NCBI GenBank assembly: GCA_019915135.1
Contig: JAHLMK010000013.1
Location: 1,178,001-1,242,000, forward strand
Reading direction: 5' to 3'
DNA length: 64,000 bases
DNA from: Strobilurus pachycystidiatus
Lineage: Eukaryota; Basidiomycota; Agaricomycetes; Agaricales; Physalacriaceae
The translations under genes were made by a program, and so were the position numbers. Shown in pieces: positions 35,295 to 46,587 of the stretch (position 1 is the first letter of the stretch; each line of letters starts with the position of its first letter). The notes under the pieces were generated by a model. That model was not told the origin of the DNA, searched no databases, and was given only the letters and a program-made list of their open reading frames with translations.

Positions 35295-36862
35295 ATACAC
35301 CGGGGGCATTCACCGCCTCGTTCCGAAAGGAACGAGTCAGACTCGTCCTAACCTCACCTGGACGGCACCTGGCCATTTTGCCCTGTACAACGTCATCGAC
35401 GGATATATCGGGCCAGCCATGGAGCCGCGTTCCCAATTCTCTGTTGTTGACTCGAGAGGTTCTGTAGAGCTTAAACCTTGCTTCGTGGTTGTCTTGTCCC
35501 TTAGCACAAGTGTAAACGGCACTAACTGTCACAATCATTTTTCAAATTATACCACATTAATTTGCAAGTACCATAATAACAGTATTGGGCTTAATTATAT
35601 GCATCAACAGAAGTCACTACCCACACCCCAAAGGCTGACTGGACTGGGAACAGGATCAAGGGAAGCGAGACTATGAAGTTGTGATTCTGAACCACTTGTG
35701 ACGACTGACATGCAATCAACAATAACGATGGGTTGGACAAATGCGTCAGCATCAGAGTCAATATTGGGAGATGAACTAAGGGTTCTACCAGAACAACCGT
35801 AGTTTTTCTCACTACTCCTCAAGATGTGCTTCTACCACACACAAAGTCAGCCCAGAACAACATCAACACATTGAGTAGTTACGGGAAGTGGTCGGGGACA
35901 CACCCATTCTCAGTGTTTGCCTGTGCAGCTGCCTCTGCCTCTGCCGTGATTTAGAGGCAGGGAAAGCACTCCATCAGTGCACTACTTTCCGCAAAAGTGT
36001 TATTGTACAATGCAGACAACTGTTATTCCACACTAAACATCATTGCAGTGTCAGAGAGGTCTGAACGGTGACAGGGGTGACGGGGATGTCGGTTGGGGGA
36101 TGTATGACATGTGTTAGGGATATGAGTGGGCCTGGGCAAGGAAATGTGGGCGGGGAGCATAGATTACTGTAGCAAGGGTGCCAGCAGGCCGTCAGAAATT
36201 GAGCTCTACAGATCACCAATAAACCATCTGGATTCATGTCAAGATGGGCATTTACAGATCTCTTAGATGACATGTACTAAAACCAACTTTTGGGATCTGC
36301 TCCCTTGAAATCTTTCAGAATGAGTCGGATAAGTTTGGGACACAAGAATTTGAATGGTGTTGCTGGGGAAAGATGAGGAAAATTGATAGGAAATGGTCAG
36401 TTGCACACCATCTATAACGGATTGTCAGACGGCGGAGACATCAGGATGTGGCAAGGGTGGTTTCAGATTGTCACTGTCCTTGGAGCTGTCAAAGCTGTCA
36501 AGGGTGTCGTTGGGCGCGTACAAGATAGCCTGTGCACGGTAGGTGTGTCCAGAAATTCAGGTTGTGTGCTCCACGGGGGTGCAAACAAAGACGAGGATAG
36601 CAGAGTACAGCAGCAGTACCAGAGGGAGCTATTAGTGCGTGAGCATGTGGGTATGTGGGAGAGAGGTGCGTCGAACAACGAGCTGTGACAGAGGCACAGT
36701 CCAAATTTGGGTTTGCCGGCGGCCACACTGGGTCCCTTTGCCGGCCCGGAGTATCTGTTGATGACGTGTAAGGCCAACTGCCACTGAGGTGCGGTCCAGG
36801 TGAGGTTAGGACGAGTCTGACTCGTTCCTTTTGGAACGAGGCGGTGAATGCCCCCGGTGATA
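35295..36862. mobile_element. 1562-bp non-autonomous TIR transposon (35298-36859) with ATA target duplication
   Basis: The ends are inverted copies: 35298-35370 and 36859-36787 match over 73 bp with about two mismatches, both starting CACCGGGGGCATTCACCGCC. Identity fades inward over another ~100 bp. ATA flanks both sides (35295-35297 and 36860-36862). Each TIR contains its own hairpin CTCGTTCCnAAAGGAACGAG. The interior has no transposase. A 3-bp duplication with CAC termini would suit the CACTA superfamily, but PIF/Harbinger also makes 3 bp. Removing one ATA plus the element restores the MLKL-like reading frame. Confidence 0.85.
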
Positions 36863-37311
36863 CAGGCGGAATGCCCGAACAACAAAACCCAGAGAGGTCC
36901 CCTCAGGCTTGGGTTGAGCACAAAACTGTCAAACAGTGGGCCCGAGGAGAGATGTGTAGCATTGATGATGGGAAAGATGCATCTGGGCGACAGATTATCA
37001 CCTGCTTCATCGCTCTCAAACCCCGTACGTGTCACTTTTTTTGTTGTGATACTTCAGGCACTAACACTATATGGTAGATGTCAGCAGTGCGAGGGTATGT
37101 ATGGCTGGTCACCCACCATTCATCGAGCTCAATCAAAACTAGCCATATATGAACAATGATTTCTGGCAGATGACAGAGTCCTTCCCATTTGCTTCAACAC
37201 CCAGAAAAGTGAGCTGAACACTTACTGTGGCGGATGATATATTGTAACGACTACTAGGTGGCACCGTTGGGTAAATCCCGACTGAAGGTGGAAATTACAC
37301 ATCAGCGCTAA

Positions 37312-38009
37312 GTTTCGCCGAGCTTTGGGGATAATAACGATAGCACGAGTAACGACGGACTCCACTTGTTGTTCCACACTAAATTGTCTTTTGCTGTTGT
37401 TGGCATCTGGTCATTCGTGTAAACCCGACCATGGCAATTATGTTTATTGGGGTCAAATTTGTCGCGCCGGACAATTGAATCTATGAGTCTGATGCAAATC
37501 ATTGACCCGCCGTGGTCCAGATGGATAGCGACAGCAATGTATACTGAGGTGTACTAAAGACGAGAAGATCGAGATGTTACCTAGCCGTTGAGCACTCGCG
37601 GTACCCGCGTCTCGCCGGTTTCCCCGGCCATGTATCTCATCCTATCCCTCTCTCTAGAAGCCAAAAAGTTAGACTAATGACCATATCGACGTCAAAGAAG
37701 CTTACTTCGACAGCTCAGTGGGCATAACCCACAAAATATCGATCCGCCACATCCTCATGCCCAGGTCCTGCACTCGGCGAGATGCAGGCTGAGAATGAAG
37801 GTCTCCATTTTGTTGCGCCAGGGGAAGGAGCATGATGCGAACAAGGTGAGCCTAATTATTTCGGTCAGAAGTGGACGACGTCTCGAATTTGAAAGCCTTA
37901 CGCAAGCGTGCGAAATGAATGGAAGATGCCAAGCCCTGTACGATGAGATTTCGAAGCTCGTCCTAGTAGAGAGGGACATGCTAAGCGCAGCGATGATGGA
38001 ACACGACGA
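37312..38009. other. Intergenic between MLKL-like gene and second RTA1-like relic
   Basis: No gene recognised. The minus-strand frame at 37755-38189 may extend the RTA1-like relic but has no clear motif. Confidence 0.4.
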
Positions 38010-38845
38010 GCACGGCGTGACCGGGCGGATGTACTGCACTTGAGGAGGCAGGACGGGATGATGTGCGGCGGTGTGGATGCCAGAGGCGGGCATTGTCAAG
38101 CATTGCCAAGGGGGAAAGGGGGCCAATCGTCGCGTCCGCGAGGGGTGGTGGGATGGGCTAGGCCGACAGGCAAGTTGGAAGCAGCCCACCTTGGATGATC
38201 TTGGACAATGCGATGGCTCGCTGATCGGGTGGGCGACGATACGTGGCTTGGTCTGCGCTGGGGTAAACGACGCGGCTGAGAAGGGGTCGGAGTTCGATGG
38301 CCACTAGTATACGCATTGTGTTATGAGTCGATGACGAGTACTGCCCGGCATGAGCTGGCGTGACGGCGAGAGGCAACCTGTACACACCTATAGTCATCAC
38401 CCTATATGCCGCGGTCGCTGGATATCCCAAAGACGGCAGATGAGTGCCTGGGGGCGCTTGCTAGGCGTGACGGCGGACGTCGCCGCGAGTAGGGCGGGAC
38501 AGGACGTGAAGGTGCCGTTTGTCGTACAAGAGCGTTTCTTGACACGAGTAAAAGATCTCGGGAGCGTCCTATTGGCAAAGCCGAGGCAGACGGTGTCGAT
38601 CAGCGCGCCATTTCACAGCATGTGAATGCAATTCGTCCTGAGAGCAAGTCACATGAGTGTCAGAGGGGGATGGTATGTGCACACCTGCCTTTCCGCCATC
38701 GACTCGGCACATCAGCGACTCGTTATGTTCCTCGGGCCAATCGAAGGCACGAGCGCCGAGCGCAACGTGTGGCTGGGGCTGGCGGCCAAGTAAAACGGAC
38801 ACAGTTGGCGCGGTGCGCTGCGACGACGCGACTGTTAGCGGTGTG

Positions 38846-41800
38846 CAGTGTTGTCTTGACCCGGGGTCATGACCCAAAGTCAAGAGTCAGCGGTCACCCG
38901 CCTCGAACTTGACCTGACCTTGACCATGGGTCAGGTGGGGGTCAGGTTTATGTGGCGCAATTTTAGCGGTAGCATTGTTATAGGTGTCAGACATATTACT
39001 AAGTATCTAATCAATCATTTCTGGCTCAGCCTGTGAGCTACCAGGCCGAGGAGCATCTTCCTCAAATTCTGCCAACACCTCATCCAACCCGCTCTGCCCA
39101 TCTAGTTGATATGAACGAAGTGATCCGCCCCAAGTTGACACCGAGCCAATCTTTGCTACATCAAATATCCGATCCAGCTCGTAAAGTTCCGTGGTGCCAA
39201 AGTGAAGCCGAATAGTGGGGAGACGCATGGCATCTTCAACGGCAGGGTCCGCGTGAGGATCTTCGCCAGCATCTCCGTCTTCCGGAATATCATCAAGTGT
39301 CCGTGTGAGGCGTTGGATACCCTGCTCTTGACTACCTGCAGCGTTCTCTTCATCGTCGTCATCCAAGTCCTGAATCCGATTATCAGCGCCAGATGCAACA
39401 TCAGCACATAACTCGTGAAAGTGAAGGATGTGACGCGATTTGCGTGATTTTGCGGGATGCTCCTCGTTGATATGCCGACGCACGATAAGGTTTTTGTGAG
39501 CGCGTTCGGGGTGCAGAAGGCTACGTGTCTTGTCTGCGTAACTTCTTCCCAAGACACTGAAAGCACGCTCGTTCCCGCCTGAATTGGCAACGATGGCCAA
39601 GATACGACGCGCAAGCTGCCCCAGGTCATTGTCGACACCTCGCCAGATCGAGTTCATGAGCTGAATTGTATCCTGGCCAATCCATTAAAGCACACCGAGG
39701 AGACAAAATGACTGCACATACTTTATTTTGGAAAAGATTCTTGAATTCGCCAAGTGCCATTGCTTCGGCCGTGTAGATTGATGTCCCATCGTAATAGTCT
39801 AGGTATTGCTCGAAGAGGTTTGTGGGGATGTCCGAGTCCTCGGTAAGCTTGAACATGCGCTTATAGACACGCTTGACAACCGAAAAGAGACCAGTGCGCT
39901 TCAACGAGTGAACTGTTGAGCTGAAGTAGTAGCCACGGAGGAAAGGATTGAAGAATACTGCAAGAATGTAGAGATCCTGGTCGTGCTTCAGGGCTTTCCA
40001 ACGCTTGGACAGGCTATCGCGGATGGCTTTGTTGTCTGCAGCAATGTCAAACCCGTTGGATGAATCGTACTGGTGATAAAGCATGAAGAGAGTGATGACG
40101 ACGTGATCAAGACGTGTATCGGCTCCTTGAGTGATATTGGCCGCGACTGCAAGCGGTGTGAGGTAGCGATTAACACTAAAAGACTATCAGAAGGGTGAGA
40201 GCCCGACGGATCGTGACCACATACCGTTGGACCCCAGTCCAGAACAGACCATTCCGGCCAGACTCAATGAGATCAATGGCACCCTCAGCAGCTTCTATGG
40301 CGTCGTCGTCTGCACCGCCCGCGAGTCTGAGTTCATCGGCACGATGGTTGACAAGATCAATCAGCGCAACCTTCAAATCAAGAAGTCGACGTGTGGACAT
40401 TGCGTGGGTGCCCCAGCGGGTAATACCAGCTCTAACAAAGCGCTTGAGACGTTCCCAGGACTCTCCGGGTGATCGTGCTTCATTGATGGCCATCTGTTCC
40501 TCAAGAAGCATCAAAAGAGCGCGTTTGTGAGACGAGAACCAATTGATGACTATCAGACATTCGCTCAATATCTGGACAACTTGGCGACTCTTCATGTAGT
40601 CCTTGACGACAAGATTGATCTAAAGATAGGCGGTGAGAATGAGGATACTCGGAAAGGTAGCACCTACTTGATGAGCCCAGCACGGAATAGTCAAAATCCA
40701 CGGCATAGCCGTTAACAGTAAAGGTCGCAGGCCTCGGGAATCCCCACCAGAGTCGCAGGTGAAAGCTACGAGAACGGCACCCCAAGAAGCAAGTAACTGG
40801 AGATCTGCCATTACGTGTACGAGTAAATTTGCGGACGTCTTGCGTTCATGAGTTGTGACGTGAATGTTGACCGGATACTCCTTGAATCGATGAGTATAGC
40901 ATTACACAATGAAACATATGTACATACTTTCCCTTTAATGTTACAACTGATCTGCTGGACCGCGTCATGTTTCGTACTCCAGCCATCAACAGACGCCGTG
41001 ACGAACTCGCCATTGATCTGCTTTGCAACACCTCCCTGGATATTTTCGACTTCCTTATCGAGTATCCGACCCGATAGAGCACGTCTACCTGGCAGTTTCG
41101 CTCCATTGACCCATTTTTTGAAGAAGTGGATGGTGAACGGGATTTCGATGGAGTTGTATGACGCATTGAGCATTGTCCAGAGCTTTCCAACATCAGACTC
41201 GAACTCCTCCTGCTGTGACGCCTTGAAGCGCTTGGCCTCTGGGTGTACAAGCAGTTTTGCTTGTCGCTTCTGCCCGGCTACTGTAAGGGGTGTAGACGTC
41301 GTGGTACTAGTGGGAATGGGAGCGGTTGTGTCCTTCTCAGCACCTTTGGACTCGGCCGTAAACCTTTCCTTCCAATTTGCCTGAACGTGTTCGCAGTCAC
41401 GGATGTGCTTCTTGAGGGTGAGGACCTTGCCGCAAAGTACAGGAACAGCGCCGAGTGCTAGATGATCACAGGTTGGCAGTACGGCATATGGAAGGAGAGC
41501 GGACTTACCCTGTTCGTGTATCTCGGTATCAGTCACTCTATCTGCCGGAAGTAGCACCCCGAGACGGATTTTGTTCAACTGCTCCTCCTTCAAAACAGCT
41601 TCCTTCAGCTTTACTTCACCGCGGCAGCGGGCTTCTCGATTGGTATGGTTGCCTTTGTAGAGCCCTCCCTTGTAGAAGGCTTGCCATGCCCAACTTTCGA
41701 CACCTTTCTGACCGTCTGGCATGATGACACGCGGTAGATTTGCGGTCCTGGGTCAAATGTTCGTGGAAGGCGATGCAGAAAACTTCGATTGCATTGGTAC

Positions 41801-41938
41801 TAGTTATCTAATTCGGATCATTCACGGCCCGACTAGTACCTTGACCCCAGCGACGGTCAAGTCGTCCTGACCTGACCTTGACCTGACTCTTGACCCAGGG
41901 GGTTAGGTCAAGAACCTGACTTGACCTTCACAACACTG
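38846..41938 (-). mobile_element. Complete hAT DNA transposon, 3093 bp
   Basis: Both ends start CAGTGTTGT read inward. The 8-bp target GCGGTGTG is duplicated exactly at 38838-38845 and 41939-41946, the size expected for hAT. The first and last ~100 bp are dense in TGACC/GGTCA motifs (for example GACCTGACCTTGACC), typical transposase-binding subterminal repeats. One transposase gene lies inside. Confidence 0.95.
39007..41722 (-). CDS. hAT transposase (BED-like zinc finger, RNase H-like core, hAT dimerisation domain)
   Basis: The ATG at 41722-41720 starts MPDGQKGVESWAWQAF. The N-terminal half has a Cys/His cluster (CDHLALGAVPVLCG, LKKHIRDCEH) that looks like a BED finger. The first catalytic Asp is in VTASVDGWSTKHDAVQQ. 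Middle exons include AGITRWGTHAMSTRRLLDL and DLYILAVFFNPFLRGYYF. The C-terminal dimerisation region is ARRILAIVANSGGNERAFSV with SYADKTRSLLHPERAHKNL, the hAT signature, followed by an acidic tail ending EPEMID. About six short introns are needed. No inactivating stop was found outside them, so it may be active or recently so. Confidence 0.88.
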
Positions 41939-42713
41939 GCGGTGTGCTGCTCTGCATTCAGCGCTGTGAAGACCATTTACGGGAAAGCCAAGCCAAGATA
42001 CCTGTGCAACGCCACTCCGTTAGACAATGAAGAACTGCGCCCTGTCAGGGCGTAAGACGATCGATGGGCGGAGGGGCGGGGGCGCAAACATGAAGGCGGG
42101 TCATGGTGACAAGGTTTATTTAAGGCGCAAACATCCAAATTGGGACTGCGAAACGCTACCGCGGCAATTTCCGCTACTTTCCGTCAACTTCCACATCGAC
42201 ATCGACCAGACGCCTCTGGATCTGAATCTGGTCTCGCTGGTCAGCTCGTCTGGATGCCTCCCTGTTTTGTCGTGCCGGCATTCAGGATGATTCTGTCTGA
42301 CATCTCCGAGCTTCTGCCCTTCATACGTCGAGGAGCCGAAAGTTCGTCAACATTGACACATACACTATCTGGAGGGAAAACGCGGGGGGAATCATCCATG
42401 CACTATTTCTATAGTCTTCGTTCCAAACTCCTTTGGGGACACTGGACACCTGCTCTGAGATCCGTTACTTCGACGGTCCCGACTCACGATCACAGACAGG
42501 GTCATCATTTCATTATGCGCCCACAAGCAAATCTGGATTCTGGACCGTCTACTGGTGGTCCACTGCGCGCTCTCGAACGCATACTGGACTTAGTGGCGCT
42601 TTCCGCGTATCGCCTATGTCTCACTATAAAATCTGGTCGATCTCGAAGATGATGGGACACCAAACAATTGCCAGTGGATCAAACCGTCTCCGCTTCCAAC
42701 CAAATCCTATACC

Positions 42714-43076
42714 ATGAACGCCCTCACATCCACATCGCGTCTCAGCTCTTCCCGACCCGCACCGCAAATGATGAAACGGCGGAACATCTGGGTCCCGCAT
42801 ACCGTCCAGCCACATACGAACACGAATGTCAGTCTTCGTTGTTCGAGTCATCGCTTCTCTTGCTGACACTAAATCTCTTTAGCACATGCCATTCAACTAC
42901 CTCAACAAAAGCACGCTCAAATATAAATTCGCCGGATATCTCGGCTTTGGCTTCGCTCTTCCTTGGGTTGCTGTTGCATGGCAGTGGTACGTCCTTCCAT
43001 CCCCGGAAAACCGATGTTAGCTGAGATTTTATCGTTTAGGTATAAGCCTGGCGGATTCAAGGCTTCGACAGCCTAA
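42714..43076 (+). CDS. COX8: Cytochrome c oxidase subunit VIIc (Cox8 type), mitochondrial
   Basis: Three exons (42714-42827, 42883-42986, 43040-43076) encode 84 aa. Exon 1 is a basic, Ser-rich mitochondrial presequence (MNALTSTSRLSSSRPAPQMM). The mature part has HMPFNYLNKSTLKYKFAG and one membrane helix, YLGFGFALPWVAVAWQW, then YKPGGFKASTA. This matches the small nuclear-encoded subunit VIIc/Cox8 of complex IV in the inner membrane. It is the one clear housekeeping gene within the repeat-rich block and appears intact. Confidence 0.85.
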
Positions 43077-43649
43077 GTAGTAATTTGAACTGTACACCAT
43101 GTAATCGCCATACCCATATGTATAATACTTCTCGCTATCGGACTCTATTTACTTGGGCTAACAATCAAATATCGGGCGAACGGTCTCAATGGCTCTATGA
43201 CTTGGTGAATAAGGTCTCGACGTGAGAGAAACGTCGGGGAAGGAAAGACGCTGGAACAGAACACGGGCCAGAACCAGCAAACCAGCATGATGAGAACCGA
43301 AACGATGTAGATGGACGGAATACACTGCTAGCACTTTCCAAAGGACAGTGAAAACCCATCCCACCTTGGACCTACAATGCCAGTTCCCCTTCAATCCATC
43401 TTGGGACCCAGGTCCCTTTGCCCCTCGACGTTAAAGCGCGGATGGCCTCTAGCTTCGACGGAAATGTCTTCGCTTGTGTCGGGCCGGCTCCCTCCCGCAC
43501 ATTCCCACGATCGAATGATAGAGCGACTTTCTCCTTACGTCACTGTCAATCTTGCTCATCCCACCTTTCGAACAGCAAGGATAGGATAGATACGCGGTCG
43601 GTCCCTACAGGAGCACCGGCGAGACATAATACATCGATACTGACAAGCA
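43077..43649. other. Intergenic, no gene seen
   Basis: No recognisable frame. From 43650 the sequence repeats the relic at 28.4 kb. Confidence 0.5.
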
Positions 43650-43849
43650 AGAGAGGCCGTAGTGGGGATAAACAAATGCGGAGTAAGCCTGGGCCCTGAT
43701 GCACCGGCAGGACGGAGTTTCAATTTCTCGGATTTATCCGCCAACTCGAAATGCCTGGTGTGTACACAGCTGCTCATGGTCACCGTTCTTCCCGTGGACT
43801 TACGGCAAGCACAGCAAAACTTCCTTCCACTGCACATCCATCCATCACT

Positions 43850-45773
43850 ATGCCGGACGACTACCAGTGTGCCGCCAGCGAGGTTTATCGCCGTGTGCTA
43901 GAGCCACGGAAGCATGGAACACCACTCTGGCGGCCTACGGTGGATGCAAACGAATCAGATGCTTATCGAAAAACTGGGCACGGCATTGGCGACGTTGTGC
44001 ATCTCACCGACAATGGTGCCTTTGACTTCCTATTCAACATACATCTCTCGCACGACGATGAGATCAACATGGCCAAGGGCCGTTCCATACCAGCGGAATT
44101 CCCAATCATTGTGAAACCACCGTTCTCTCGGCGTCAAGAGTTCCCGCCGAAGGCCTCATTGAGCAACGCCACTGTCAAGGTGAAGGCGTTGGGGTTGGGC
44201 GTATCTGACGATTTAATTGGGTATGTACCAAATACTTTTCTCTGTTTGTCTGGTGTAACGCTTTGTCTCTGCAAGTTTTCCACTGGGCGCTGGCTTCGAG
44301 TTTGATCTTCGAACAGAGAGCAAGGAGATGGGGGCCCTGATCCTCCCTCAGGGTGCTACACGCTTCGACACTAATAGCAAGAGGACATATCTCCAGTTTG
44401 CTCAAAAGTACGCTTGTGCGTTGTATCAGTACGCAAACGGGAACGTTGGCTGCGAGGCCCGCAGTGGAACTATCTTTCTCATCACCGGCTGCGACAAGGG
44501 TCATTCATGGATGAACGCGGCCTCGGCACAGAAATTCAACCACATTAGCCTTTCCGCCAAGTTGACATCCCCCGGCGTAGTCGAAGGCCACATGGCCATC
44601 CAGAACACCTCGGGTGGGACTGGTGATCCAGAGATGAATTACTACTTTCCCATGACCGTCGACGAGATGTGTCCAACCGCGAATCAGTGTGTTTTTTCGA
44701 GGGGCTACGTTATCGGAGTACGCGAAAACTTCATTATCCCCCCCACAGTTCGCGTAAGGGCCACGGAGAAAATCGGCTCAAGTTACTCTGGCTCCAATAA
44801 GGTGTCCTTTGCATCCAGGGCGTCGTCATCCACATCGACCTTTCTACGAGATGGGCCTCCTCTCCCCCCGCGAGGATCTGACTTCACAACAAGTCAAAGG
44901 GCCTTCGCTACTGGTAGTGGTCTTCATACCAGTCGCATTAATGACTTCAACACCAGCCACTGGGCAGCTAGTTCAGGCATGACCTACGACGAGGACGTGT
45001 CTTCGGAACAACCAGTCCCCTCATCAGTAGGTTACCGCTGCGAGGATTTCCCACCATTTGATCATTCCATTTGACATAGTATACGTGCAGACTGCGGATC
45101 ACTATGAACTTTGTACGCTCCTCCGTCGACTATCCTCGCTTGCGGCAGGCTCAGCGCCAGCGAAAGCGACTCAACCTACTGCGTTCTACATCGATCGAGG
45201 TCCCACCGCTGGTAGTCCCGGTCCTGATTCCCCTTCTGTGTCTGATAACGGATCTGATGACTCGGAGAGTCTGTATGTGGGGCCGTTCCCAGCATACCCC
45301 CCTCCCGTAAGTCGATGCTTCACACGATTTGCACTTGTCATTGACCGTTGCTAGACCTTGACTTTGAGCGCACACATCGGGGAACGCCTCTTGGTCAGTG
45401 ATCATCATGTACATCTTGTAATCACATCGTTAGGCTTTCTGACACTGTTTTTCACTAGGACATCTTCCCGGATGCAATAGCATATGTCGTACATGATGAT
45501 TCGTGGATGTCGGTTGTTGAGGACAACTTCACGGAGGAAGATATAACGTCTGTGGTACAGAAAGTCATAGCGCGTTATACTGCCCATGTTGTCAATGGTA
45601 AGCTACACGCTCTCAGGCAAAATTACTGTGACTCAAGCCATGGTCAGATGTTGCTGTCCTTGAACCTCGCCATTCGGATATGGGGATTCTACCATCCCAA
45701 CGGCCGCAGGTTGTTGGAGGGGACAAAAAGGATCCGAATGAAAAAACCCAGGGCAAAGTGTGTTCTCAGCTGA
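43850..45773 (+). CDS. Agaricomycete protein of unknown function with LITGCDKxxSW motif
   Basis: Exon 1 (43850-44220) starts MPDDYQCAASEVYRRVLEP and includes VVHLTDNGAFDFLFNIHL. Exon 2 (from 44276) joins GFPLGAGFEFDLRTESKEMG in phase and holds GALILPQGATRFD and the family hallmark GTIFLITGCDKGHSWMNAAS. After a donor at about 45028 a third exon gives TADHYELCTLLRRLSS and Ser/Asp-rich sequence, then LLDIFPDAIAYVVHDDSWMS. I know this pattern from many Agaricomycete proteins without assigned function. The 3' end is not certain; the frame stops at 45773 but another intron near 45600 is possible. A broken copy lies at 28.4-30.0 kb. Confidence 0.6.
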
Positions 45774-45959
45774 ACAGCGGTGAAACTTCCGCGGGGATGC
45801 CACTTAGGATTGGAGATGACTCTGACGACAATCTGCAGGACACCGTCACCTCAGACAGCACTCCTCATCCTACCAATGTCAATGAAAAAGTCACTTACAA
45901 AAAGGTCGATCTCATCCCTTTAAACACCCTTCCCTATTCACATCACACAACACCAGAAG

Positions 45960-46276
45960 ATGACTCACGGAAACCCAAGGAATCTCCCTCGGCCTTGGGT
46001 CGCCGGTACATCGTGGGGCCAAGGAGAGATCTGTAGCACCCCTGGTGGGAGAGATGCATACGGACGACAGATCGTCAACTACTTTGTTGCTCGCCGACCC
46101 CGTACGTGTCACTTTTCTCGTTGTGATATTTGGCTCTAACACTATATGGTAGATGTCAGCGATTTCAACAATGCGGTATGTATGGCTGATCACCCTCCAT
46201 TCATCGAGCTCAACCCAAACTAGCCAACGGTGCCAAATGATTGCTGGCAGGCATACGTTTTTCGGTGATGTCAATG
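45960..46276 (+). pseudogene. C-terminal fragment of an MLKL-like gene paralogue
   Basis: NPRNLPRPWVAGTSWGQGEI followed by CSTPGGRDAYGRQIVNYFVA aligns with the 3' part of the MLKL-like gene (AWVEHKTVKQWARGEMCS, then GKDASGRQIITCFIA at 36.9-37.02 kb). The following intron (GTACGTGTCAC...ATATGGTAG) is also conserved between the two. No four-helix or kinase-like part precedes it, so it is a duplicated fragment or the end of a fused gene. Confidence 0.6.
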
Positions 46277-46587
46277 TAAGTCTTGGCCCCGAGTTGCTTA
46301 GTTCCCACAAGCTACGCACAACAGAGTTATACAATTGTGTAGCTAACAGAAGGGATACAAGCGGTTCGGGGTGAAGATAGATACCCATACGAGATGTAGC
46401 CGACGAGTATATATACTAAATTGTAGGAAAAACATGTGAAAAAGAACGGGTAGGAAACATAACCGGAACATGAGGTGTGAGTACAACGAGGCGTAAGTAG
46501 CCATAAAAGGGAGGATCATACGGCGGTAGAAGAGGCACCTCAGGCGCAGCCGTTACACCCGCCCCAACCAGATTAGCACCAGGGATG

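Larger units (their letters stand above)
33062..37311 (+). pseudogene. MLKL_NTD (four-helix) plus kinase-like protein gene, split by a transposon
   Basis: Exons: 33062-33136, 33190-33395, 33442-33580, 33630-33698, 33759-33887, 33940-33977, 34029-34096, 34143-34237, 34288-34302, 34351-34404, 34461-34601, 34666-34711, 34758-35193, then 35254-35297 joined to 36863-37024, 37078-37094 and a last exon ending 37217 or 37311. The first 160 residues (DLSDSVPFLSIATGSAIAIV; CMDLAEYILQIMVAIATEL; RHPLARYFLGGKIAKDLADL; RRRLDACLVLFQ) look like the MLKL-type four-helix bundle that permeabilises membranes in necroptosis-like death. A kinase-like stretch follows: RGRAVVVKRF (VAIK-like Lys) and HPNVMRIVGHSP. 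No HRD or DFG motif is visible, so it is probably a pseudokinase. The gene is cut by the element at 35298-36859; removal restores the frame. Confidence 0.65.
38010..42190 (-). pseudogene. Relic of RTA1-like gene, copy 2, split by hAT insertion
   Basis: Segments 38010-38845 and 41947-42190 together align colinearly with 31655-32812. The equivalent of the YRVVEY motif is destroyed here. The two halves are separated by the hAT element at 38846-41938. Confidence 0.6.

Noticed and set aside
36463..37035. 190-codon minus-strand ORF
   Set aside because: It crosses the transposon border and is antisense to the MLKL-like exon; it arises from the TIR sequence plus host DNA.
46337..46553. Possible short 3' LTR (starts TGTAAC, ends TACACA on the element strand) after ORF3
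   Set aside because: No matching copy was found near the gag side, so the pair needed to call an LTR is missing.
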